The notes beneath the pieces are model-generated. The model had not been told where the DNA came from. It did no database searches and worked only from the letters and a program-made list of their open reading frames with translations. A program made the position numbers and the translations under genes. From Solirubrobacteraceae bacterium (GTDB taxonomy: Bacteria > Actinomycetota > Thermoleophilia > Solirubrobacterales > Solirubrobacteraceae): DNA of 36,889 nt. The stretch lies in the NCBI GenBank assembly GCA_016462625.1, contig JAEMSV010000039.1, positions 1 through 36,889 of the forward strand, given 5' to 3'. Shown piece by piece: positions 17,102 to 24,908 of the stretch; positions within the stretch are counted from its first letter, which is position 1; every line of letters starts with the position of its first letter.

Positions 17102-17922
17102 CGCTGCACCGCGATATCGGGGTACATGGCCAGGAACAGCGCGGAGTACAGGAGCCCGACGGAGGCACACCCGACGATGCATGCGACGACGCACTCGTTG
17201 ACCGCCCGGCCGACGCCCTCGGCGCCGCCACTCGACGCAAGTCCCTTGTACGACGCGACGACGCCGATGATCGCCCCGAAGATGACGGCCTTCAACTGGC
17301 TCGCCCACAGGTCGAGCCAGCTCGTGTTCGCGAGGAACTGCTGGACGAAGCTCTCGTGGCTCGCGTCGTAGAACCCGACGATGCCCATGTAGGCCCCGAG
17401 GCAGCCGGCGAGGAAGCCGACCATGTTGAGCACGGGCATCATCAGTACGAGGGCCAACACGCGAGGCAGAACAAGGTTGCGGATTGGTTCAACACCAAGA
17501 ACCGAAAGCGCGTCGAGCTCCTCGCGGATCTTCCGTGCGCCGAGCTCCGCGGTGATCATCGTGCCGATCGCGCCTGCGGCCACCGAAGCCGTGACGAGGA
17601 CGCCGAGCTCACGCAGGAAGGCGACCGGAACGGTCGCAGCCGCGCGGTCGATCGCGCCGAGGGAGGACAGCACGCCGCCCGCCGAGATCCCCGCGGCCGA
17701 GAACCCGAACGCGAGGTCGACGATGATCAGCGTGAACAACACCCGCTGAAAAATCGTGATCGATTGAATGGCCAACTCACGGCGCCACGACGGACCCCTG
17801 CTGAACAGCTCTGCACCGCAGCGCAGACCCAGCGCCACCATGGCTCCCAAGCGGTCAATCCAGAGCCAAGGCGGGGTGTCCGAGGCGACGGCAACCGAGC
17901 CGACGACCCTGCTTCTCCCCAT
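17098..17922 (-). CDS. yrbEA: YrbE/MlaE family permease A of the Mce lipid transporter
   Basis: First gene of the mce operon; membrane permease of 274 aa from the ATG at 17922 (294 aa if the ATG at 17982 is used). It has the MlaE-type hydrophobic segments (FQRVLFTLIIVDLAFGFSAAG, VPVAFLRELGVLVTASVAAGAIG, VLALVLMMPVLNMVGFLAG) and the motif EELDALSVLG. I prefer 17922 because 17982 would leave only about 4 bases between the start and the inverted repeat at 17986-18008; neither start has a clear Shine-Dalgarno. It pairs with YrbEB to form the permease that moves lipids delivered by the MCE tube. Confidence 0.9.
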   Translation of the reverse strand: MGRSRVVGSVAVASDTPPWLWIDRLGAMVALGLRCGAELFSRGPSWRRELAIQSITIFQRVLFTLIIVDLAFGFSAAGISAGGVLSSLGAIDRAAATVPVAFLRELGVLVTASVAAGAIGTMITAELGARKIREELDALSVLGVEPIRNLVLPRVLALVLMMPVLNMVGFLAGCLGAYMGIVGFYDASHESFVQQFLANTSWLDLWASQLKAVIFGAIIGVVASYKGLASSGGAEGVGRAVNECVVACIVGCASVGLLYSALFLAMYPDIAVQR

Positions 17923-17985
17923 CGCCGCATGGTCGCTATTCCGGTGATAGCTAGGCAGGTGGCGCCGCCACCGAGACACCATGAC

Positions 17986-18013
17986 ACGGTGTGCTTACGC
18001 CACACCGTACGAT
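17986..18013. promoter_or_regulatory. Divergent promoter and operator for the mce operon and its PucR-like regulator
   Basis: A perfect inverted repeat ACGGTGTG (17986-17993)-7 bases-CACACCGT (18001-18008) lies between the divergent genes. A plus-strand -10 TACGAT (18008-18013) is 8 bases before the regulator's ATG, implying a leaderless message. A minus-strand -10 TACGGT (18009-18004) for mce shares the same TA. A protein bound to the repeat would cover both promoters. The regulator at 18022 is the obvious candidate ligand-responsive binder. Confidence 0.6.
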
Positions 18014-18021
18014 GCTGACCT

Positions 18022-19191
18022 ATGCCGGACGTCACGACGTGGCAGGACGCGGTCCTCGCAGGGGGCAGGGAAAAGGGTGTCGACTCGCTCGTCGAGATCG
18101 TCGTGACGGCGCTCGTCGAGGAGCTCCCGGTCCTGCAAGACGACCCCGATCTCGTCGCCGGCGCTCGCAGCAGCTCGGCCGCCAACATCGCCGTCGTGGT
18201 CGAGATGGCCGAGGGCACGGTCTCACTGAACGACCTCGAGCCGCCGCCGCAGGCGACCGCCTTCGCACGGGAGCTCGCGCGGCGCAACGTCCCGGTCGCC
18301 GACCTTGGCCACGCCTACCGCGTCGCGCAGCGCGCGCTCTGGCGCTGGGCCGTCGACGAGGTGCACGAGCGGGTCGACGATCCCACGGTCGTCGCAGAGG
18401 CCGTCGAGGATCTGGCCGAGGCCGTCTTCGCGACAGGGGACGTCTTCATCACCGCCGTCATGCAGCGCTATGCGCTCGAGCGCGAGCGCTGGCTGCGCAG
18501 CGCCGACGCCGTGCGCAGCGCCACCGTCAAGGAGTTGCTGAGCGGCGGTCCCGTCGACATCGCGGCCTCGAGCAAGCGCGTCCGCTACGAGCTGCGCCAA
18601 GAGCATCAGGGCTACGTCGTCTGGGCCGAGAGCGACAGCGCGCTGCCGGAGGCCGCCGCCACCGCCGTCGGCGGGCCGCGCGCGCTGGTCGTCCCGATCG
18701 GCGTCGGCATCGTGGCCGGCTGGGCGCCCGTCGGCACGATCGATCCGACCGCCGCCGGCCCCGCCTGGGTCGCGCTCGGCTCGCCGGGCTCGGGCCTCGT
18801 CGGCTTCCGGACGACGCACCACGAGGCCATGGAGGCCCGCCGGGTGGCGCGCCTGCTACGCCGCGTCGGCACCCCGACGCACTACGACGAGATCGCCCTG
18901 CTCGGCCTGCTGACCCAGGACCTCGACCAGGCCCGCGTGTTCGCCGAGCGCCGACTCGGCGCGCTGGCCGCCGACGATGACGCGACGCAGCGGCTCGCCG
19001 AGACCCTGCAGACCGTGCTCGAGGAGCGCGGCAGCCCGCGCCGCGCGGCCAAGCGCCTGGGCGTGCACGAGAACACCGTCGCCAAGCGCCTGCGCACGAT
19101 CGAGCAGCTCATCGGCGAGAAGTCCGACGGCCCGCCGGCGGAGATCCTCGCCGCGCTCGTGATTCGCGACGCGCTCCGCCAGCGGGACTGA
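18022..19191 (+). CDS. PucR/CdaR-family transcriptional regulator
   Basis: Predicted DNA-binding regulator of 389 aa. The N-terminal ~150 residues are helical (RsbRD-like), the middle (about 170-260) is a possible sensor domain, and the C-terminal HTH_30 domain contains AAKRLGVHENTVAKRLRTIEQLIG (about 345-368), the hallmark of PucR/CdaR proteins. It is transcribed away from the nine-gene mce operon with a palindrome in between, so it likely controls mce and itself. The ATG at 18022 lies 8 bases after a -10-like TACGAT, consistent with a leaderless transcript. The effector is unknown; a lipid or its breakdown product is a reasonable guess. The stop is 4 bases from that of the convergent amidohydrolase. 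Confidence 0.88.
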   Translation: MPDVTTWQDAVLAGGREKGVDSLVEIVVTALVEELPVLQDDPDLVAGARSSSAANIAVVVEMAEGTVSLNDLEPPPQATAFARELARRNVPVADLGHAYRVAQRALWRWAVDEVHERVDDPTVVAEAVEDLAEAVFATGDVFITAVMQRYALERERWLRSADAVRSATVKELLSGGPVDIAASSKRVRYELRQEHQGYVVWAESDSALPEAAATAVGGPRALVVPIGVGIVAGWAPVGTIDPTAAGPAWVALGSPGSGLVGFRTTHHEAMEARRVARLLRRVGTPTHYDEIALLGLLTQDLDQARVFAERRLGALAADDDATQRLAETLQTVLEERGSPRRAAKRLGVHENTVAKRLRTIEQLIGEKSDGPPAEILAALVIRDALRQRD

Positions 19192-19195
19192 TCAC

Positions 19196-20764
19196 CTAGA
19201 ACTGCGGCGGCGTGCTCGTCGCCGGCGTGAGCCGGCCACCGGCGCGCGTGCGCACCGCATGCGCGGACTTCGCCGCCTCCCGGACGAGGTCCGGCACGTC
19301 GAGGCCGACGAGCTGCTTGTTGCGCTTCAGGATCCGCCCGTCGACGAACACCGTGTCGACGTTGGCCGGCGTCGCCACGCGGACGACGGCCGACTCGATG
19401 TCGCAGGCCGGCGCCATGTTCAGGTCGTCCTGGCGGATCATGATCACGTCGGCGCGCTTGCCGGGCGTGATCGAGCCGGTGATCTTGTCCAGCCCCAGCG
19501 CCTTCGCGCCGTTGAGCGTCGCCATCTTGATCGCGTCGGTCAGCAGCACCGGCGGGAAGCCTTCGGTGTCGCTCCCGATCCACGGAATCCCGATGTTCCA
19601 GGCCACGTTCATCGACTGGAACATGTCGATCGGCGCAAGCGACGAGGCATCGAAGGACAGCGAGATCGTGACGCCGTCCTTCAGTGACTTCAGCAGCTGC
19701 CCGTGGAAGCCGCCCGCCGTGCCGAGGCGCATCTCGGAATGCGGTGCGAGGCTCAGAGGCGTCCCGGCGCGCACCATCGCGGCGCGATCCTCCGGCGTCG
19801 CCGGGAGGTTGTGGCACAGCAGGAACTCGGGACCGAGGACGCCCAGCGCTTCGAGCTCCGCCGCCTTGACGGCGGTGGTCGGGCCCTGGCCCGAGTGGAC
19901 GCTGACCGGCAGCTTGCGCGACTTGGCGAACGCCATCTCCGTCTGGAAGTTCGCCATGTTCGACGGGCCGCGGAGGTTCACACCGAGGTGCACGAGCCCC
20001 TCGAACGGCGAAGCCGGGCCGAACCACTGCTTCTGCACGCGGTCGATGTCCGCGAAGTCGATCGGCTGGGTCGACGGCTGGCCGTCGCGGTGGCCGTACG
20101 AGTAGCGCGCCCGGATCTTCACGTCGCGGTGAGCGGCGAGCTCGGCATCGGCGTATTCGGGGCCGCGCACGTTGTGCGCCCAGTTGTTCACCGTCGTGAT
20201 GCCGGCCGCGGCGAGCTCGGCCAGGCCGAGGGTGATGCTGTTGTAGAAGTCCTGCGGCTCGTAGGCCGCCACAGTGGCCGATTTTGCAGGGAAATACTCG
20301 AATCCGTCGCCCACGAAGTTGCGGCCGAGCGCGCTCCACATGTGGTAGTGCGTCTCGACGAATCCGGGCATCACGATCATCTTCGACGCGTCGATGACCT
20401 CGGCGCCGTACGCCCGCAGCCCCGTGCCGACGCCGACGATCACGCCGTCCTTGATGAGGACGTCCAGGTTGGCCTGCGTCCCGATCGCCGGATCGACCGA
20501 GACGACGGCGCCGCCCTTCAGCAGGTAGTGCCCGCGGCGACCGGGGTTCGTCGGCCGCGGCTTGCGGCGCCACCAGTCGAACCACTTGAACGTCGCGCCG
20601 GCCTCAGAGGTCCCGAGCGCGAGGGGGACCGCCGCGGCGCCGGCGCCGGCGAGCAGCGAACGTCGGGAAACCGCGTGACGTGGGACAACTCGACCACATT
20701 CGTCGATAGGCTCAGCCTCAGGTAGAGCCTGATGCTCGGCTCCGTCGGGGCACTGCTCGCACAT
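19196..20764 (-). CDS. Tat-exported metal-dependent amidohydrolase
   Basis: Hydrolase of the AtzA/TrzN/cytosine-deaminase type (522 aa). Metal and catalytic residues expected for the family are visible: HxH in VETHYHMW, His in VHSGQG, His in LCHNLP and Asp in SFDASS. SRRSLLAGAGAAAVPLALGTSEAGA (33-57) is a twin-arginine signal. Before it lies an unusual polar stretch with C2, C5, H11 and C23. The ATG at 20764 is preceded by AAGGAG and a -10-like TACGGT (20802-20797). Substrate is not determined: heterocyclic amines, nucleobase-like or chlorinated triazine-type compounds are all possible. The Tat route implies a metal-loaded, folded enzyme working outside the membrane. Confidence 0.88.
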   Translation of the reverse strand: MCEQCPDGAEHQALPEAEPIDECGRVVPRHAVSRRSLLAGAGAAAVPLALGTSEAGATFKWFDWWRRKPRPTNPGRRGHYLLKGGAVVSVDPAIGTQANLDVLIKDGVIVGVGTGLRAYGAEVIDASKMIVMPGFVETHYHMWSALGRNFVGDGFEYFPAKSATVAAYEPQDFYNSITLGLAELAAAGITTVNNWAHNVRGPEYADAELAAHRDVKIRARYSYGHRDGQPSTQPIDFADIDRVQKQWFGPASPFEGLVHLGVNLRGPSNMANFQTEMAFAKSRKLPVSVHSGQGPTTAVKAAELEALGVLGPEFLLCHNLPATPEDRAAMVRAGTPLSLAPHSEMRLGTAGGFHGQLLKSLKDGVTISLSFDASSLAPIDMFQSMNVAWNIGIPWIGSDTEGFPPVLLTDAIKMATLNGAKALGLDKITGSITPGKRADVIMIRQDDLNMAPACDIESAVVRVATPANVDTVFVDGRILKRNKQLVGLDVPDLVREAAKSAHAVRTRAGGRLTPATSTPPQF

Positions 20765-20792
20765 GGGGAAGTCTCCTTGCGGGTGGACGCCG

Positions 20793-20808
20793 CCGGACCG
20801 TAGTCCGG
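20793..20808. promoter_or_regulatory. Inverted repeat over the amidohydrolase -10 box
   Basis: CCGGAC-CGTA-GTCCGG (6-bp arms, 4-base centre) includes most of a minus-strand TACGGT (20802-20797) located about 32 bases before the amidohydrolase ATG, with AAGGAG in between. This is a plausible operator on its promoter. No -35 consensus is clear. Confidence 0.4.
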
Positions 20809-20947
20809 GGCGCGCGTCCGGCCCACCGCCCGGCGGTCGGAGCCGGCTCGACACCGAGTGGCACACGAACTGCGGACTGGTGATGGGCCACAGCGGCGCC
20901 CCGCCGGAGTGTGCCGACGGCGCACGGTTCGGCATGCACCGTCGGGA

Positions 20948-20953
20948 TACCGT
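20948..20953 (+). promoter_or_regulatory. -10-like TACCGT before the DUF4334 gene
   Basis: TACCGT ends 7 bases before the ATG at 20961, so transcription would begin at about the first base of the start codon, giving a leaderless mRNA. There is no Shine-Dalgarno, which fits. Confidence 0.4.
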
Positions 20954-20960
20954 GGCGGGC

Positions 20961-21419
20961 ATGACCACCGTGACCCCGGGCGCCAGCCTCGCCGAGTTCG
21001 TCAACGCCGAGGCCCCCACGCCCGTCGGCCAGGTGCTCGCCTTCTTCGATGAGCTCCCCGCCGTCCTGCGCGAGGAGATGCTCGGCGAGTGGAGCGGCGA
21101 CCTGGTGCCGACCGGCCACCCAGGCGAGGCACAGCTCGACGCGCTGCGGTGGGCCGGCAAGCGCTTTACCTCCGACGACGACGTCAACCCGCTGATCTGC
21201 CTCGACGACGCGGGAGAACGCCAGGTCAGCGACCTGCTCGGCGCCGCCACGTTGCGCACCGTCGCCTACCGCGGCGTGAGCACGGCGACGATGGTCTACG
21301 ACAAGCAGCCGATCTTCGACCACTTCCGCCGCGTCGATGCCGACACCGTGCTCGGCGCGATGGACCGCAAGGGCGAGCCCGAGCCACTGATGTTCGTCCT
21401 GCGCCGCGTCGCGGCGTAG
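20961..21419 (+). CDS. GXWXG/DUF4334 domain protein
   Basis: Small cytoplasmic protein (152 aa). The N-terminal part has the GXWXG signature (GEWSGDLVPTGHP, about 44-56) after a helical TPVGQVLAFFDELPAVLREEM; the C-terminal part, AYRGVSTATMVYDKQPIFDHFRRVD...LMFVLRRV (about 100-150), matches DUF4334. The two domains commonly occur together in actinobacteria and proteobacteria; their biochemical role is not established, though lipocalin-like ligand binding has been suggested by their beta-rich pattern. It diverges from the amidohydrolase (196-base spacer) and ends 19 bases from the convergent alcohol dehydrogenase. Confidence 0.85.
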   Translation: MTTVTPGASLAEFVNAEAPTPVGQVLAFFDELPAVLREEMLGEWSGDLVPTGHPGEAQLDALRWAGKRFTSDDDVNPLICLDDAGERQVSDLLGAATLRTVAYRGVSTATMVYDKQPIFDHFRRVDADTVLGAMDRKGEPEPLMFVLRRVAA

Positions 21420-21438
21420 GCGCAGGCGCGCGTCCGCG

Positions 21439-22533
21439 TCAGTTCATCACGAGGACGGGCTTCAGCACCGAACCGCTGCGTGCGGCGCCCACCGCCGCGT
21501 CGATCTCCGCGAACGGGAACGTCGTGATCAGGCGCTCGAACGGGAACAGCCCGGTCCGGTGCAGCGCAAGGAGGTCGGCGATGAAGGTCTGCGGGTCGAC
21601 GTCGCCCTCGATGACCCCGGTGATCGAGCGCCCCAGGAGCAGGTGACCCTGGTCGATCTCGATCCGGTTGCGCGGGCCGCGGAATCCGAGTGTCGCGCAC
21701 GAGCCCGGCGATGCGAGCACCGCCAAGGCCGCATCGACGACCTGCGCCGTGCCGACGGTCTCGACCGAGTGGTCCACGCCGCCGGGAACGATCCGCCGGA
21801 CCTCCTGCGCGATCTGCTCCGCCGGCTCGAGCGCGACCGTCGCACCCAGCTCCAGCGCGAGCTCACGACGCGAGACGTCCGGGTCGACGACGACCACCGT
21901 CGCGCACCCCGCGGCACGGGCGGCCATGACCGCGGCCATCCCCACCGGTCCAGCCCCGAACACGGCGAGGCTCGAGTCGGGCTTAGGCTGGAGCACGCGC
22001 AGCACCGCGCCGGCGCCCGTCTGCAGGCTGCAGCCCAGCGGGCCGAGCAGCTCGATCGGCAGGTCGTCGGGCACGCGGATCGCGTTGCGCGCGCTCGCGA
22101 GCGAGTAGGTGGCGAACGACGACTGGCCGAGGAAGCTCCCGTACACGGGATCGCCTCCCTGGCGCATCGTGACGCTGCCGTCCATGCGACACCCGGTGCT
22201 GTTCATCGCCACGAAGTGGTCGCAGTAGGCGGGCCGGCCCGATCGGCAGGTCGGGCAGCCGCCACAGTGGTCGAAGCTCAGGACGACGTGGTCGCCGGGC
22301 TGCAGCGACGCGACGTCGTCGGCCACCTGCTCGACCACCCCCGAGCCCTCGTGCCCGAGCACCACCGGAAGCGGGAGCGGGACGTGACCGTCCGCAACCC
22401 CGAGGTCCGTGTTGCAGATCCCCACCCCGGCGACGCGCACCATGACCTCGCCGGGGCCGGGCGCGTCCAGCTCGACCTCTTCGAGGCGCATGGTCCCGCG
22501 CGGCTCGCGCAGGACCGCGGCGACGGTCTTCAC
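21439..22533 (-). CDS. Zinc-dependent alcohol dehydrogenase
   Basis: Medium-chain NAD(P)-dependent alcohol dehydrogenase (364 aa). Catalytic zinc ligands are C40 (GICNTD), H61-E62 (GHEGSG) and C168 (LGCSLQTG); the structural zinc site is C90, C93, C96 and C104. The Rossmann motif is FGAGPVGMAAV with acidic VVDPD. LGCSLQTGAGAVL and the insertion before it resemble benzyl/aryl-alcohol and class III-like enzymes. The GTG start at 22533 overlaps the acyl-CoA ligase stop as GTGA, so the two are coupled: the dehydrogenase may make or consume the aldehyde/alcohol form of the acid activated by the ligase (inference). Confidence 0.93.
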   Translation of the reverse strand: MKTVAAVLREPRGTMRLEEVELDAPGPGEVMVRVAGVGICNTDLGVADGHVPLPLPVVLGHEGSGVVEQVADDVASLQPGDHVVLSFDHCGGCPTCRSGRPAYCDHFVAMNSTGCRMDGSVTMRQGGDPVYGSFLGQSSFATYSLASARNAIRVPDDLPIELLGPLGCSLQTGAGAVLRVLQPKPDSSLAVFGAGPVGMAAVMAARAAGCATVVVVDPDVSRRELALELGATVALEPAEQIAQEVRRIVPGGVDHSVETVGTAQVVDAALAVLASPGSCATLGFRGPRNRIEIDQGHLLLGRSITGVIEGDVDPQTFIADLLALHRTGLFPFERLITTFPFAEIDAAVGAARSGSVLKPVLVMN

Positions 22534-24377
22534 TCGGCTTCGGCGTACAGCGCCTCGATCGTGTCCGCGTACTTCGCGGCGATCGGCTTGCGCTTGAGCT
22601 TCATCGTCGGGGTGAGCTCGACCCCGCCCGGCATCCACTCCTCGGCGAGGAGCGTGTACCGCTTGACCTGCTCCACGCGTGAGAGCTTCGCGTTCGCGGC
22701 CTCGACCGCCTGCGCGATGCCCGCCTGCACGCCCGGGTCCGCGGCCACGGCGGCGACCGAGCCATCGGCCAGGCCGTTGCGCTCCGCGTAGACGGCGGCG
22801 ACGTCGGGATCGAGCACGAGCAGCGCGACGTTGTAGCGCCGGCCGTCGCCGATCACGGTCGCCTGGCCGATCAGCGGGCTCGCGGCCTTCAGGTGACCCT
22901 CGATCAGCGCAGGCGACATGTTCTTGCCGGCCGCGTTGATGATGATCTCCTTCTTGCGGTCGACGATCTTCAGCCAGCCCTCGTCGTCGAGCTGCCCGAT
23001 ATCGCCGGTGTGCAGCCAGCCCTCGGCGTCGATCGCCTCGGCCGTCTTCTCGGGCTCGTTCTTGTAGCCCTTCATCAACGTCCCACCCTTGAGCAGGACC
23101 TCGCCGTCCTCGGCGAGCTTGAGTTCGACGCCGGGAATCGCGCGACCGACCGTGCCGAGGGCGTGGTCGGTCGTCGAGTACGCCGTGGCGCACATGGAGC
23201 TCTCGGACATCCCGTAGACCTCGAGGGTCGGGATGCCGATGCCCCGGATGAACTCGTGAACGTCGAGCGGGAGCGGCGCGGAGCCGAACATCACCCATTC
23301 GACGCGGTCGAGTCCGAGCATGGCACGCAGCCCCGAGAGCACGTGCTCTTCGGCAGCAGCATGCCGGGCAGCCAGTTCGGCGGGTACCGGCTGCCCGGCA
23401 ACTTGGTGGCGCACGACCTCGACCCCGGTGGCGATCGCACCCTGGATCGCGGTGCGCTTGGCCTCGTCGGGATCGGCGGCGACGTTCGCCTCGATCGCGG
23501 CCTTCAGCTTTTCTGCGACGCGCGGCACGGCGCCCCATGCGGTGGGGCGGACCTGCGGCAGCGCGGCCGCGATCTGACGCGGGTCGGCGACGCTCGTGAC
23601 GGTGAAGCCGAGGAGCATCTGCGCGTAGTGGATGCCCGAGCGGTCCGCGATGTGCGCCGCCGGGAGGTAGGAGATGACGCTGCCGCCGAGGCGCAGCGGG
23701 AGGACCTCGGCCAGGCCGCGCCACTGCGCGAGGGTGCCGGCGTGCGTCAGCTCGACGCCCTTCGGCTGGCCGGTGGTGCCCGACGTGTAGATCAGCGTGA
23801 GGACGTCATCGCCTGTGACGGCGCGCCAGGTGGCATCGAAGTCGAAGTCAGACCTAACCCCCGCCCGCCCCGCCTCGACCTCGGCCAGGGACAGCGCGCC
23901 CTCGGCCGGGCCGTCGACGACGATCACGTGCTCGGGCTTGCCGCCGGTCTGCGCGCGGGCCGCCTGGATCAGCGGGAGGAAGACCTGCTCGGTGACGACG
24001 ACGTTGTTCTGAGCGTGACCGAACTGGTAGGCGATCTGGTCGGGCGCGGCGGTCGCGTACAGCGAGAAGCACGTGGCGCCGAGGTGCATCGCCGCGGTGT
24101 CGACGAGGTGGAACTCCGGGCGATTGAGCAGCAGCAGACAGAAGGTGTCGCCGCGCTTGACGCCGAGGCCCGACAGGCCGGCCGCGATGCTGCGCACACG
24201 CTCGCCGTACTCGGCGAACGTGAACGTGGTTTCCCCGTCGAGCGTCCGAAGCGCGGTCTCGTCCGGAATGCGAGCGACGGTCGCCTGGAAGGCCTCCGCC
24301 AGGGTGCTCACGCTCCGCACGACCTCCGCCGCCTCCGCCGAGGGGCTGTTCTGGGGTGTGGGTGCCGTGGTGCTCAT
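22530..24377 (-). CDS. Long-chain fatty-acid--CoA ligase (FadD15-like)
   Basis: AMP-forming long-chain acyl-CoA synthetase (615 aa). P-loop IYTSGTTGQPKGVELTH (about 205-221), SYLPAAHIADRSG, VYGMSESSMCATAYS, TGDIGQLDDEGWLKIVDRKKEIIINAAGKNMSP (about 470-502) and the C-terminal lysine region TPTMKLKRKPI. The start at 24377 (MSTTAPTPQNS) was preferred to the in-frame ATG at 24431 because residues before it show no family similarity and the longer form would span a palindrome at 24415-24431. It is coupled to the downstream alcohol dehydrogenase. Confidence 0.93.
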   Translation of the reverse strand: MSTTAPTPQNSPSAEAAEVVRSVSTLAEAFQATVARIPDETALRTLDGETTFTFAEYGERVRSIAAGLSGLGVKRGDTFCLLLLNRPEFHLVDTAAMHLGATCFSLYATAAPDQIAYQFGHAQNNVVVTEQVFLPLIQAARAQTGGKPEHVIVVDGPAEGALSLAEVEAGRAGVRSDFDFDATWRAVTGDDVLTLIYTSGTTGQPKGVELTHAGTLAQWRGLAEVLPLRLGGSVISYLPAAHIADRSGIHYAQMLLGFTVTSVADPRQIAAALPQVRPTAWGAVPRVAEKLKAAIEANVAADPDEAKRTAIQGAIATGVEVVRHQVAGQPVPAELAARHAAAEEHVLSGLRAMLGLDRVEWVMFGSAPLPLDVHEFIRGIGIPTLEVYGMSESSMCATAYSTTDHALGTVGRAIPGVELKLAEDGEVLLKGGTLMKGYKNEPEKTAEAIDAEGWLHTGDIGQLDDEGWLKIVDRKKEIIINAAGKNMSPALIEGHLKAASPLIGQATVIGDGRRYNVALLVLDPDVAAVYAERNGLADGSVAAVAADPGVQAGIAQAVEAANAKLSRVEQVKRYTLLAEEWMPGGVELTPTMKLKRKPIAAKYADTIEALYAEAE

Positions 24378-24414
24378 GCCGTCGTCGATCCTGCGGGTCT
24401 CAGCAGCGCCCTCG

Positions 24415-24431
24415 GTGTGCTCGCGACACAC
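24415..24431. promoter_or_regulatory. GTGTG-N7-CACAC site upstream of the ligase/alcohol dehydrogenase operon
   Basis: GTGTG (24415-24419)-CTCGCGA-CACAC (24427-24431), 38-54 bases before the ligase ATG. It shares the GGTGTGCT..CG.CACAC core and 7-base spacing with the palindrome between the mce operon and the PucR-like regulator, so it may be a second site for that regulator. Confidence 0.4.
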
Positions 24432-24480
24432 TGGCGCCAGGTACTGCGAGAGGTTCGCGACAACGAGGTGTGCCGCGGAG

Positions 24481-24744
24481 CTACGAGAGCTCGCGCACGC
24501 GCAGGCCCGGGCCGTTGGCCCCGCGGCCGGGCGGGTGGACGCGCAGCCGGACGACCTGCCAGGTCGTCAGCCAGACCGTCCATTCGCTGCCGCACATCCG
24601 GCATTCGCAGTGCCCGGCGTGCTCGTCGTCGTCGCCGTCGACCACCACCTCGACCTGCGAGTGCAGGCACGTCGGGCACGCGAAGGCCGCGGCGACGAGG
24701 TCGTCCGGGTCGTCGACGCGGAAGCGGGCGGTGTCATCGAGCAG
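24481..24744 (-). CDS. Small zinc-ribbon protein (start uncertain)
   Basis: About 87 residues with CPTC and CRMC pairs separated by an acidic VVDGDDDEHAGHCE segment, followed by GSEWTVWLTTWQVVRLRVHPP; this looks like a four-cysteine zinc ribbon. The protein-like frame is clear, but there is no in-frame ATG, GTG or TTG close to where it begins: CTG at 24744 or ATT at 24750 are the nearest candidates, and the nearby ATGs (24770, 24737) are in another frame. Either a rare start is used or a base change has broken the 5' end. It precedes the acyl-CoA ligase on the same strand by about 100 bases. Function unknown. Confidence 0.55.
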   Translation of the reverse strand: MLDDTARFRVDDPDDLVAAAFACPTCLHSQVEVVVDGDDDEHAGHCECRMCGSEWTVWLTTWQVVRLRVHPPGRGANGPGLRVRELS

Positions 24745-24908
24745 CGGAATACCGCTAACCCTGCACGCATGCCCGGCCTTCTGCGAGACGCGCCTGTCAG
24801 AAGACCCCCCGTTCGTCGGGGGCCAGAACGTCCAGCGCGGAGCCGGCGCGACCGGCGTACCCTCACGACAGGAGCCACGATCGTGCCCAGCTGACCAGGA
24901 GGTCGGGA

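Noticed and set aside
22893..24758. A 621-residue plus-strand frame opposite the acyl-CoA ligase
   Set aside because: Antisense of a gene with full AMP-ligase motifs.
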